This document shows, one piece after another, positions 17,197 to 25,750 of a DNA stretch of 64,000 nt; position 1 is the first letter of the stretch; each line of letters opens with the position of its first letter. A program made the translations under genes and the position numbers. Source of the DNA: Dyadobacter pollutisoli (GTDB taxonomy: Bacteria; Bacteroidota; Bacteroidia; Cytophagales; Spirosomataceae); the NCBI RefSeq assembly GCF_026625565.1, contig NZ_CP112998.1:1924501-1988500 (forward strand), given 5' to 3'. Under the pieces are notes generated by a model. The model saw only the letters and a program-made list of their open reading frames with translations, ran no database searches and had not been told where the DNA came from.

Positions 17197-18393
17197 ATGA
17201 AAAAAGTCTATTGTACAGTATTATCTTTGATGGTTCCTTTTTTGACTTTTGCAAAGTCGGGTGATGACAAAAAGGCAGTTAAGGCAGATACAATAATTGT
17301 GGCAGAGGTAGAAGAGGAGGCGCAGGGCGCATTTGCATTTTCCGGTTATCTGGATTCCTATTACATGGCTAACTTCAATAAGCCAGCGTCAAGGTCCAAC
17401 ATGGGTGCAACCAATGCGCGCGTATTTGACCAGAAATCAGGACAGTTCTCGTTGGGTCTGGTTCAGACAAAAGTGGTTTACACCAATGCTAAATCAGAAG
17501 CCGTAGTTGATTTGACATTTGGTCCTAATGCTAACCTGGGTAACTATGGAAACGCATTGTTCAACACCGCGCTCGCGATCAAACAAGCTTATTTCACTTA
17601 CAAATTCACAGACAAGTTTTCGATGACCGCCGGTCAGTTCGGAACTCACATTGGTTATGAGGTTATCGACGCCCCTGCCAACTTCAACTACTCACTTTCT
17701 AACTTATTTAACAACGGACCTTTTTACCACGCAGGTTTGAAAGCAACCTACGCGTTTTCTGACAGAGCATCTTTAATGGTGGGTCTTGTCAATAACGTGG
17801 ATGGACTCGGTGATAACAACCGCAAGAAAGGATTCATCAGTCAATTGTACTTCAAACCAGTTGAAAACTGGAATGTATATCTGAACTACATCGGAAGTAA
17901 TGAAGCAAATTCCATCGACAGTACTGGAAAACAGCCAGATGGTTTCTACCAGGTTTTTGATTTGACAACCAGCTTCCAGATCACTCCGAAATTCCTGCTT
18001 GGTCTTAATGCTGCATACGGAAGCCAAAAAGGAGATTATCAGGGTTATGGCGGACCTGTCGATTCAGAATCATGGAGCGGTTTCGCAATTTATGCCAACT
18101 CAGCCTTGACTGACAACTTTGGAATCGGTGCCCGCTACGAATATTTTAACAATGATAACGGTGTTCGTGGATTGTTGACGCCCGCAGGACTTGGAACAAA
18201 GGTTAACTCAGTTACTTTAACTGGTAACATCAGCCTGGCCGACGGACATATCCTAGTTAAGCCTGAATTCCGCCTGGATGCTTATCCAAAGGTTAAAGGA
18301 GCAGGTGAAGCGCAACAATTCCAGGACTCAGATGGCAACTGGACCAAAAACAGCCAGACAACTTTCGGACTAGCGTTTATTTATAAATTCTAA
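17197..18393 (+). CDS. outer-membrane beta-barrel porin (OmpL-like, BBP2 type)
   Basis: A 398-residue protein with an N-terminal signal peptide (MKKVYCTVLSLMVPFLTFAKS) and alternating amphipathic strands throughout, ending in an aromatic residue (LAFIYKF), as outer-membrane barrels do. Segments such as FSGYLDSYYMANFN, QAYFTYKFTDKFSMTAGQFG and NFGIGARYEYF are typical of the putative beta-barrel porin-2 family. It lies 45 bp before the ammonium transporter gene, so it likely lets ammonium or small nitrogen compounds through the outer membrane. No terminator separates the two. The acidic linker after the signal (VAEVEEEAQG) may sit in the periplasm. Confidence 0.87.
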   Translation: MKKVYCTVLSLMVPFLTFAKSGDDKKAVKADTIIVAEVEEEAQGAFAFSGYLDSYYMANFNKPASRSNMGATNARVFDQKSGQFSLGLVQTKVVYTNAKSEAVVDLTFGPNANLGNYGNALFNTALAIKQAYFTYKFTDKFSMTAGQFGTHIGYEVIDAPANFNYSLSNLFNNGPFYHAGLKATYAFSDRASLMVGLVNNVDGLGDNNRKKGFISQLYFKPVENWNVYLNYIGSNEANSIDSTGKQPDGFYQVFDLTTSFQITPKFLLGLNAAYGSQKGDYQGYGGPVDSESWSGFAIYANSALTDNFGIGARYEYFNNDNGVRGLLTPAGLGTKVNSVTLTGNISLADGHILVKPEFRLDAYPKVKGAGEAQQFQDSDGNWTKNSQTTFGLAFIYKF

Positions 18394-18438
18394 GTATATT
18401 ACAAATACCTTCTTAATCTATAATAACAATTAACTACA

Positions 18439-19758
18439 ATGGAAAAACGTAATTTCATTCCACTGATTATTTTACTGGTAATCAGCATCCTCGGTGCCTT
18501 CGTACCCAATGTTCCGACACAGATTGTCACCGAAGGTATTAACTCTGGTGACACCGCGTGGCTGCTTGTATCGTCTGCGCTTGTATTACTCATGACTCCT
18601 GGTCTTGCTTATTTCTACGGAGGAATGGTTAATAACAAGAATGTTATTTCTACCATGCTTCAAAGCTTTATCGCAATGGGCGTGATCAGTGTGTTATGGG
18701 TTGTTGTAGGATTTAGTATCGCATTTGGTGACGACATTGGTGGATTTATTGGAAGCCCGACGACTCACTTCATGTTCAAAGGTGTATTGGACGGACCAGT
18801 TTGGGGTACTATTCCTTTCGCTTTGTTCGCAATGTTCCAGATGAAGTTCGCGGTTATCACACCTGCATTGGTAACTGGTTCTATGGCTGAGCGTGTTAAC
18901 TTCCGTTCTTACGTGTTGTTCATTATCCTTTTCTGTATCTTCATTTACTCTCCATTGGCTCACATGACATGGCATGCTGATGGTATCCTTTTCAAAATGG
19001 GTGTGCTTGACTTTGCTGGTGGAACTGTTGTTCACATGTCTGCTGGATGGGCTGCATTGGCTGGTGCTCTTTACCTGAAAAGACGTAAGTCTCTGATGGA
19101 AGATCATGTATTGCCTCCTGCAAACATTCCTTTCGTTCTTTTGGGAACAGGTTTACTTTGGTTCGGATGGTTCGGTTTCAACGCCGGTTCTGCTTTGACA
19201 GCTTCTCCTTTGGCCGTTTCTGCTTTCGCAACTACTAACACTGCCGCTGGTGCTGCTGGTTTGTCTTGGGTACTTTTCGATGTAGCAAGAGGTAAAAAAG
19301 TTTCAGCGCTTGGTTTCTGTATCGGTGCAGTTGTGGGTTTGGTAGCTATCACTCCTGCTGCTGGTTTCGTAACTGTTCCTGCATCTCTTTTCATCGGTAC
19401 CATCGCTGCTGTAATCAGTAACTATGTTGCTCACCTTCGTACACGTTCTACATTGGATGACACCCTTGACGTATTCCCTTGCCATGGCGTAGGTGGTATG
19501 GTAGGTATGTTGATGACCGGTGTGTTCGCTACAAGCGGTGTAAACTCTCTGGTAACTGACCAAGGTCTTGCGTTCGGAGAAACAACTTTGTTTATCAATC
19601 ACGTAATTGCCCTGGTAGGTGTATCTGTTTTCGCATTCGGTGGCTCACTGCTATTGCTTAAAATCACTGACCTTATCCTACCGCTGCGTGTTTCTGAGCA
19701 AGATGAAAAAGCTGGTCTTGACATCAGCCAACACGATGAGTTCCTTGTTGAGGCGTAA
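18439..19758 (+). CDS. amt: ammonium transporter
   Basis: A 439-residue Amt/Rh-family inner-membrane channel with about 11 transmembrane segments. The twin pore histidines are in SPLAHMTWHADG and FPCHGVGGMVG, and the family signatures FAGGTVVHMSAGWAALAGALYL and TPGLAYFYGGMV are intact. It takes up ammonium when nitrogen is scarce. Unlike many amt operons, there is no glnK/PII gene next to it in the window. It is co-transcribed with the porin and ends at a perfect palindromic terminator. Two glutamine synthetase genes follow within 8 kb, making a nitrogen-assimilation neighbourhood. Confidence 0.97.
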   Translation: MEKRNFIPLIILLVISILGAFVPNVPTQIVTEGINSGDTAWLLVSSALVLLMTPGLAYFYGGMVNNKNVISTMLQSFIAMGVISVLWVVVGFSIAFGDDIGGFIGSPTTHFMFKGVLDGPVWGTIPFALFAMFQMKFAVITPALVTGSMAERVNFRSYVLFIILFCIFIYSPLAHMTWHADGILFKMGVLDFAGGTVVHMSAGWAALAGALYLKRRKSLMEDHVLPPANIPFVLLGTGLLWFGWFGFNAGSALTASPLAVSAFATTNTAAGAAGLSWVLFDVARGKKVSALGFCIGAVVGLVAITPAAGFVTVPASLFIGTIAAVISNYVAHLRTRSTLDDTLDVFPCHGVGGMVGMLMTGVFATSGVNSLVTDQGLAFGETTLFINHVIALVGVSVFAFGGSLLLLKITDLILPLRVSEQDEKAGLDISQHDEFLVEA

Positions 19759-19780
19759 TTTTACTTAACGTTATATATAA

Positions 19781-19820
19781 AAAATAGAGATCCAGGAAAC
19801 GTTTCCTGGATCTCTATTTT
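19781..19820. terminator. perfect 40-bp palindrome acting as bidirectional terminator
   Basis: AAAATAGAGATCCAGGAAAC (19781-19800) is followed at once by its exact reverse complement (19801-19820). As RNA it gives a long stem with A and T runs at the two sides. It lies between the convergent amt and mtaB genes and directly abuts the decamer repeat. Confidence 0.85.
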
Positions 19821-20030
19821 TGTGGTCAGGTGTGGTCAGGAATTGTCAAGGGTGGTTAGGTGTGGTCAGGAATTGTCAGGTGTGGTCATTTATTGTCAAG
19901 TGTTGTCATTTAGTCGCTACCGATAACTATCAATGACGACTAATGACAATCAATGACTATTCTTGACGACTAATGACAATAAATGACGACTAATGACTAT
20001 TCTTGACGACTAATGACAATAAATGACCAT
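19821..20030. repeat. decamer-phased GTCA/TGAC inverted array, copy 1
   Basis: Nine GTCA-type tetramers (one is GTTA) start exactly 10 nt apart at 19825, 19835 ... 19905. A 20-nt centre follows, then ten TGAC tetramers start 10 nt apart at 19934, 19944 ... 20024. The two halves are inverted about a dyad near 19926, so every left unit can pair with a right unit in register. Flanking bases in each decamer vary (for example tgtgGTCAgg, taaTGACaat). It fills the convergent amt/mtaB junction right up to the mtaB stop. Degenerate copies occur at 30217-30380 and 43594-43672. Confidence 0.9.
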
Positions 20031-20035
20031 TAATT

Positions 20036-21361
20036 TCAATGCACCAGTATCTCTTCCATTTCCGTCACCTCCATTAGTCCTTCGCCATTAATGTGATCGT
20101 AGACGATTTCCTTCGTCTCGTTGATGAGCAATGGATCGTACTTCACCGCTACGCGAACGTAGTTCTCAGTAAATCCAAGCATTTGTCCATTCTGGATCTC
20201 GTCTTCAAAGAGCACGACAGCTTGTTTGCCAATTTGCTGCTCATAGAAGAACCGTTTTTTCTTTTCGGACAATATATGCAGCATTTTCGAACGCTCCGCT
20301 CTTTCACCCTTCTGGACGATGGGCCTGATCGCTAGTGCCGCTGTATTCTCCCGCTCAGAGTAAGTGAAAACGTGCAGGTAGGAAATATCCAGTTCGTTGA
20401 GGAAGTTATAACTTTCTTCAAAAAGCTCGCGGGTTTCTCCCGGATGTCCTACGATCACGTCCACACCAATGCAGCAGTCCGGCATTAGCGACTTGATTTT
20501 TGCGACACGTTCGGTGTAAAGCTCACGTTTGTAGCGGCGCTTCATCAACCCGAGTACTTTATTGGAACCAGATTGTAACGGAATGTGAAAATGTGGCGCG
20601 AAGCGTTTAGACTGCGCTACAAATTCAATGATCTCGTCAGTCAGCAGATTGGGTTCGATGGATGAAATCCGGAACCTGAGAATCCCCTCTACTTCATCCA
20701 GTGCTTTCACCAAATCGAGGAATGTTTCTTTTCTCTCACCATTCTGTAAACCGAAATCGCCGATGTTCACGCCCGTCAACACAATTTCCTTCACATCCCT
20801 GGCCGCGATTTCTCTGGCCGCTTTCACAATATTTTCTATGGTATCCGATCGGCTTTTACCTCTCGCCAGCGGAATGGTGCAGTAGGAGCAGGGATAGTCA
20901 CAGCCGTCCTGCACTTTCAGGAATGTACGTGTACGATCGTTGAGAGAATATGACGTGTGGTATTCAACGGCATTGTCAATATGCGAAGCAATCACCTGCG
21001 CGGGTCGCCCCAGAGGTGTTTTTTCAAATGTATCGATCAGTTCCACCAGTCTGAACTTCTCCGCTGCGCCGAGCACGGCATCCACACCGGGGATTTCAGA
21101 AATTTCTTTGGGTTTCAATTGGGCATAGCATCCGATGATCGCCACATATCCGTCTGCATTGATCTTTTGTGCTTCACGGACGATCTTACGACACTTTTTG
21201 TCCGCATTTTCAGTAACGGAGCAAGTGTTGATGATAAAAATATCAGGCTTTTCGTTGAATTCAACTTTCGTATACCCTTTTTGCTCAAACATCCTGCCGA
21301 TAGAGGATGTCTCAGAATAATTCAGTTTACAGCCTAATGTATAAAAAGCGACTTTTTTCAT
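20036..21361 (-). CDS. mtaB: tRNA (t6A37) C2-methylthiotransferase
   Basis: A radical-SAM methylthiotransferase that adds a methylthio group to t6A37 of ANN-decoding tRNAs. The N-terminal UPF0004 domain shows its three cluster cysteines in YTLGCKLNYSET, NTCSVTENADKKC and GCYAQ. The radical-SAM motif CDYPCSYCTIPLARG lies near residues 147-161, and a C-terminal TRAM-like segment (VVLFEDEIQNGQ) follows. CKLN in place of CQMN near the start separates MtaB from MiaB. I use the ATG at 21361 (MKKVAFYTLG); an in-frame TTG lies 9 nt upstream. A TACTTTTG -7 element lies 18 bp before the ATG. Confidence 0.95.
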   Translation of the reverse strand: MKKVAFYTLGCKLNYSETSSIGRMFEQKGYTKVEFNEKPDIFIINTCSVTENADKKCRKIVREAQKINADGYVAIIGCYAQLKPKEISEIPGVDAVLGAAEKFRLVELIDTFEKTPLGRPAQVIASHIDNAVEYHTSYSLNDRTRTFLKVQDGCDYPCSYCTIPLARGKSRSDTIENIVKAAREIAARDVKEIVLTGVNIGDFGLQNGERKETFLDLVKALDEVEGILRFRISSIEPNLLTDEIIEFVAQSKRFAPHFHIPLQSGSNKVLGLMKRRYKRELYTERVAKIKSLMPDCCIGVDVIVGHPGETRELFEESYNFLNELDISYLHVFTYSERENTAALAIRPIVQKGERAERSKMLHILSEKKKRFFYEQQIGKQAVVLFEDEIQNGQMLGFTENYVRVAVKYDPLLINETKEIVYDHINGEGLMEVTEMEEILVH

Positions 21362-21378
21362 TGTTTTCAAATATTCTG

Positions 21379-21386
21379 CAAAAGTA
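21379..21386 (-). promoter_or_regulatory. TAnnTTTG -7 element of mtaB
   Basis: Plus-strand CAAAAGTA reads TACTTTTG on the coding strand, 18 bp before the mtaB ATG. The phased repeat begins just beyond it. Confidence 0.5.
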
Positions 21387-21397
21387 CGAAAATTTAC

Positions 21398-21537
21398 CGG
21401 CTATCGGCTTTCAGCGGTCGGCTGTGAGACTTTGGCCGTCAGCAATCGGCCGTCGGCTATCGGCTGGATTGGGCCGAAAAGCTACTTCCCAGCATTACTA
21501 TGATCGCCGATGTCTGACCGCCGAATGCTGACTGCCC
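21398..21537. repeat. heptamer-phased inverted repeat array, copy 1
   Basis: Ten contiguous heptamers of type CGGCTAT / CAGCAAT / CGGCCGT occupy 21398-21467. After about 34 bp, five heptamers of the complementary type (GATCGCC, GACCGCC, GAATGCT, GACTGCC) occupy 21502-21536. The seven-base register is kept without indels within each arm. It lies between mtaB and the LTA-synthase-like gene, both on the minus strand. A second copy is at 46885-46964. Confidence 0.88.
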
Positions 21538-21541
21538 CTCA

Positions 21542-23377
21542 TTACCTTTTCAAATAATCCGAAAACGAAGCCTGCAAGTAAGCTTTGCCTAAATCTTCCT
21601 CCTTTACATTCAGTGTTCCTTTTCTTTCAATTATATTTCCTCCGATATTGTCCCTGACCAGAAATCCGTCCGGTTTCATCCAGCCCAGGCCATTGTTAAA
21701 TGCGAAGTAAGCAAAGGCGTTACGATCTTTCCTGAAAATATCATTGCTCCAAGAGAATGTCTGCGCTGGCAAATGTACCTGGTTCAGCAATGTTGCTGCC
21801 AGATCAGTTTGCGAAGCAAGGCTATCAATCTGTACATTCTTCTTTTTCAGTGCGCCGCCAAGCCAAAGCATTGGAATATGGAATTCGGCCGGTTTGCCTT
21901 TTTGAGTTTCAGGAAGCGGGTGTCCGTGGTCCGCGATGATGATCAGCAGCGTATTCTTCCACCAGGGTTTTGTCTTGGCTTTTGTTATAAAATCTCCGAT
22001 CGAAGCATCGGTGTAATGATGCGCATTCAAAAATAAATGCTCAGGGTCTTTGCCTTCAATAACGGTTTTGACCGGCACTTCGAAAGGTTCGTGACTGCTT
22101 AATGTAAATAATGTGCTGAAAAAGGGCTGTTTCTGTGTATCCAGGTCACCCAGGAGCCGGTTTAGTACAATATGATCATGTGCTCCCCATTTGGAATTCA
22201 TATCAGCGGCACCAAAATCATTTTTATCAATAATCTTGTCGAATCCTTGCTGAAGAAAATAGGATTTCATGTTTGCAAACTCGGTCTCACCGCCATAATA
22301 GAATGATGTGTACCAGCCATTTTTCTTAAATTCCTTCGGTAGCGAAGGCAATGAGATGGTTTTTTTCGGGATCTTGATAATGGAATTGGTGGGCTGTGCC
22401 GGGTACCCGCTCAGGATTGCAACCATACCTTTGTCGCTCCGGTTGCCGCTGGCGTACACATTGGTGAACAGCATGCCTTCTTTTGAAAGCTTTTCAAACT
22501 GTGGCGTTACATTTTTTACGCCACCCAGTCCGGCTGCTACTTTCGCCGTAAAACTCTCCCAGATAATGACGACCACATTCACTTTTCCAGTCGTGTCGAT
22601 CACCTGCTCGGTTGCACCTGTGCTGTTGTAAAGCGACGATACCATTTGATCGGCCTGCTTCTCATCGTAGTAAACGAATGGGTTACTTTTGGAATAACTC
22701 GCATTGAGAAGTGAGCTCATGTAATTCCAGGGGACATTTACAGCGGCATAATTGGCAAAGCTTTTGTCACTGAAAAACACCGCACTCTCATTCATAGGCG
22801 CCAGCTGTAATCCCCCGCGAATGGGTATGATGAGACTACCCGCCAAAATAATGAAAACAGGAATGGTATAGCCGAACCCAACTTTACGGAATGACGCCGT
22901 GGTGCGTTCAATAATGGTTTTCAGGATCCTGTAAACCAGATAGAACAATACCCCAAAAAGAGCTAGAAGTGGGAAAACAGGTGCGGCGCCCATGGAAGCC
23001 CAGGCCTCTACGGGTGTTTCAAGGTAATGCAATGAGGTACCATCAATCCGGAAGCCCCAGGCCTTAAACAGTTCAAGATCAGTTACGACCAGCAGGGTAA
23101 TGAAGAAGGAGACGACAAGGCTGTAAATGGACAGGGTCTTATTATACCATTTCCATTTGTTTGCCGTGAAAACAAGTAGTAATGTTGGGATGACGAGTAT
23201 GTAGGAAGCGAAAGAAACGTCCATCTGCAAGCCGTGCCGGGCACTGCTGACCCAAAGGAAAGATGGCAGCTCAATCGTTTTTTTATAATGGTAAATAAGA
23301 AAAAGAACACGGAAAAACTGAAAAAACAGCACCCAGCTCAGTCCATATAAGGCCAGAAATTCTAATCTTTTGCGCAT
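21542..23377 (-). CDS. LTA synthase family sulfatase-fold membrane protein
   Basis: A 611-residue protein with about five N-terminal membrane helices (residues 8-165) and an extracytoplasmic alkaline-phosphatase/sulfatase domain. Catalytic-domain marks are VVIIWESF, YASGNRSDKGMVAILSGYP near residue 310 and IIADHGHPLP near 480. Where LtaS has a Thr nucleophile, this protein seems to offer Ser in NRSDKG. Gram-negative bacteria lack lipoteichoic acid, so the likely role is phosphoglycerol, phosphoethanolamine or similar transfer onto a surface glycan or lipid; the substrate is unknown. There is no signal for operon membership with mtaB downstream, since a phased repeat separates them. Confidence 0.85.
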   Translation of the reverse strand: MRKRLEFLALYGLSWVLFFQFFRVLFLIYHYKKTIELPSFLWVSSARHGLQMDVSFASYILVIPTLLLVFTANKWKWYNKTLSIYSLVVSFFITLLVVTDLELFKAWGFRIDGTSLHYLETPVEAWASMGAAPVFPLLALFGVLFYLVYRILKTIIERTTASFRKVGFGYTIPVFIILAGSLIIPIRGGLQLAPMNESAVFFSDKSFANYAAVNVPWNYMSSLLNASYSKSNPFVYYDEKQADQMVSSLYNSTGATEQVIDTTGKVNVVVIIWESFTAKVAAGLGGVKNVTPQFEKLSKEGMLFTNVYASGNRSDKGMVAILSGYPAQPTNSIIKIPKKTISLPSLPKEFKKNGWYTSFYYGGETEFANMKSYFLQQGFDKIIDKNDFGAADMNSKWGAHDHIVLNRLLGDLDTQKQPFFSTLFTLSSHEPFEVPVKTVIEGKDPEHLFLNAHHYTDASIGDFITKAKTKPWWKNTLLIIIADHGHPLPETQKGKPAEFHIPMLWLGGALKKKNVQIDSLASQTDLAATLLNQVHLPAQTFSWSNDIFRKDRNAFAYFAFNNGLGWMKPDGFLVRDNIGGNIIERKGTLNVKEEDLGKAYLQASFSDYLKR

Positions 23378-23468
23378 TGGTGTCTTGGAACAATTCGCAA
23401 AGTTCCGAAAAATGGGCTAACGGATAGTCATAAGAGGTTATTTAAAATGAAAATCTGGTGAAGAATTG

Positions 23469-23497
23469 TTGATCGTGTTCTTAAATAAATAATTTTG
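23469..23497 (+). promoter_or_regulatory. Bacteroidota-type promoter of the type III glutamine synthetase gene
   Basis: TTG (23469-23471), an 18-bp spacer, then TAATTTTG (23490-23497), fitting TTG-N17-23-TAnnTTTG. The ATG is 28 bp further on. Confidence 0.68.
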
Positions 23498-23525
23498 GGG
23501 AGAATTAATATAAATCAATATATAA

Positions 23526-25712
23526 ATGACTTTTCGTTCAAAGGCTTTTGAGATTGCGCAAGGCCGTGTTGCCCCGGTACTAACCCCTCCCACAGAAAGA
23601 GTAGCTGACTTATACGGTAGTAATACTTTTAGTGATGACGTCATGAAGACCTTGCTTTCAGCAGAGGCTTACACGAAGATTTCAAACGCGATCCGTTCCG
23701 GCTCCACGATTGACCGGGAGGTAGCAGACGAAGTTTCGGCCGCCATGAAGTCCTGGGCCATTTCCAAAGGCGCAACACATTATACGCACTGGTTTCAGCC
23801 ATTGACCGGTACCACCGCCGAAAAACACGATTCCTTTTTTGATCTCACGATTGACGGAAAGGCTGTTGAAAAATTCAAGGGAAGTGCGTTGGTTCAGCAG
23901 GAACCGGATGCTTCCTCATTTCCGAGCGGAGGCTTACGTGCAACCTTCGAAGCAAGAGGTTACACAGGCTGGGACCCGAGCTCGCCCGCTTTTTTAATGG
24001 ATAACGGGGCAGGGGGAAAGACGCTCTGTATTCCTTCGGTTTTCATTTCCTACACGGGAGAGGCGCTGGATTATAAAGCGCCATTGCTGCGCTCGCTGGT
24101 TATGCTTGACAAGGCTGCTACCGGCGTTTGCCAGTTTTTTAACCGTGATGTGGATAAGGTAACGCCAACGCTGGGCATTGAGCAGGAATATTTTCTGGTA
24201 GACAAGGCGCTATATTATGCCAGACCTGATTTGTTGATGGCGGGCCGTACGGTGTTTGGGCACAGCCCGGCACGCGGCCAGCAGCTGGACGATCATTACT
24301 TTGGTTCCATTTCACCGCGGGTGAATGCATTCATGGTAGACTTTGAATTCGAAGCATTGAAATTGGGTATACCTGTTCGCACCAGACATAACGAGGTGGC
24401 GCCGGGACAGTTTGAATGTGCCCCGACTTTTGAAGAGGTTAACCTGGCCATTGATCACAATGCATTGCTGATGGACCTGATGCAGAAAGTGGGGGATAAG
24501 CATAATTTTCAGGTACTGTTTCATGAAAAACCTTTTGCGGGAATCAACGGCAGTGGAAAGCATAATAACTGGTCACTGTCAACAGACACGGGCATCAATC
24601 TTCTGGCGCCTACTTCCAAACCCAAGGAGAACCTGCGCTTTCTTACGTTTTTGATGAATGTGGTGAAAGCCGTTCATGACCATGCGGACTTGCTGCGGGC
24701 TTCCATTTCTTCTGCCGGTAATGAGCATCGGCTCGGGGCTAATGAGGCTCCTCCGTCCATTGTATCGGTATTCCTGGGTAAGGATCTGACCAATATGCTG
24801 GAAGAACTTGTCAACAAGGGCGAAATTACATTGGAAAAGGGCGAAAACTTCTACTATAAGCTGGGAATCACGCGGATACCTAATTTGCAGAGAGATAATA
24901 CCGACCGTAACCGAACGTCGCCATTCTGTTTTACAGGTAATAAATTTGAGTACCGCGCGGTGGGAAGCTCTCAGAACAGCGCATCCCCCATGATCGTTTT
25001 GAATACCATTGTGGCCAATCAGCTTATGGAGTTCAAAAAAGAAATGGATGAAAGGTTAGCGGCCGGTGAAGAGAAAAAAGTAGCGACCGTGGAAATCCTG
25101 AAAAGGTATTTTACCGAATCGAAAAACATTCTTTTTGAAGGAAATGGCTACTCGGACGAATGGATCGAAATGGCGAAAAGCCGCGGATTGAGCAATATTC
25201 GTGAAACCTACGATGCGTTGTATGCCTATACCACCGACAAGACCATTAATGCTTTTGAGAAAATGGGTGTGTTGACCTCGCGCGAACTGCATGCGAGGTA
25301 CGAGATCGAACTTGAAAATTATGTTAAAAAGTTACAGATTGAATCGCGCGTTATCGGCGATCTGGCGCTCAATCACATTGTTTCGACAGTAGTCAAATAC
25401 CAGTTCAAACTTGCGCAGACGGCCCGATCGTTAACAGACCTGGAAATGTTGGAAGAAGCCGCCCCGATCAAGGAAATTATCAAGGACATTTCTTCTCACA
25501 TTGTTGTGATCAAACGATTGGTACATGAAATGACGGAGGGCCGTAAAACAGCCAATAACATTGAGGACCTGTTTGAAAGGGCAAAATACTATGGATCAGA
25601 GGTAAAACGCTTCTTTGATGAGATCCGGTATCACGTCGATAAGCTGGAATTATTGATCGATGATGAAGACTGGCCTTTGGCAAAGTATCGCGAAATGTTA
25701 TTTTTGGAATAA
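23526..25712 (+). CDS. glnN: glutamine synthetase type III
   Basis: A 728-residue GSIII enzyme, which makes glutamine from glutamate, ammonia and ATP. The length, about twice that of a type II enzyme, and the signatures are those of the GlnN class: GIEQEYFLVDK, NEVAPGQFECAP, FAGINGSGKHNNWS (the catalytic-core block), GNEHRLGANEAPPS and NRTSPFCFTGNKFEYRAVGSSQN. A C-terminal helical region (residues 590-728, with KEIIKDISSHIVVIKRLVHEM) completes it. It has its own consensus promoter. A small acidic protein follows 38 bp downstream. A second, eukaryotic-type glutamine synthetase lies within 1 kb on the opposite strand. Confidence 0.97.
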   Translation: MTFRSKAFEIAQGRVAPVLTPPTERVADLYGSNTFSDDVMKTLLSAEAYTKISNAIRSGSTIDREVADEVSAAMKSWAISKGATHYTHWFQPLTGTTAEKHDSFFDLTIDGKAVEKFKGSALVQQEPDASSFPSGGLRATFEARGYTGWDPSSPAFLMDNGAGGKTLCIPSVFISYTGEALDYKAPLLRSLVMLDKAATGVCQFFNRDVDKVTPTLGIEQEYFLVDKALYYARPDLLMAGRTVFGHSPARGQQLDDHYFGSISPRVNAFMVDFEFEALKLGIPVRTRHNEVAPGQFECAPTFEEVNLAIDHNALLMDLMQKVGDKHNFQVLFHEKPFAGINGSGKHNNWSLSTDTGINLLAPTSKPKENLRFLTFLMNVVKAVHDHADLLRASISSAGNEHRLGANEAPPSIVSVFLGKDLTNMLEELVNKGEITLEKGENFYYKLGITRIPNLQRDNTDRNRTSPFCFTGNKFEYRAVGSSQNSASPMIVLNTIVANQLMEFKKEMDERLAAGEEKKVATVEILKRYFTESKNILFEGNGYSDEWIEMAKSRGLSNIRETYDALYAYTTDKTINAFEKMGVLTSRELHARYEIELENYVKKLQIESRVIGDLALNHIVSTVVKYQFKLAQTARSLTDLEMLEEAAPIKEIIKDISSHIVVIKRLVHEMTEGRKTANNIEDLFERAKYYGSEVKRFFDEIRYHVDKLELLIDDEDWPLAKYREMLFLE

Positions 25713-25750
25713 ATTTGCACATAACGCTAATTATTAAATAATAGAAGATT

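Noticed and set aside
19821..20030. Possible CRISPR array
   Set aside because: The repeated unit is a tetramer every 10 nt with an inversion in the middle; there are no conserved repeats of 25 or more bases, no unique spacers of about 30 nt and no cas gene.
20036..21361. Assignment of the methylthiotransferase as MiaB or RimO
   Set aside because: The N-terminal GCKLN context and overall layout fit MtaB; MiaB usually has a GCQMN context, and RimO usually differs in the TRAM region and length.
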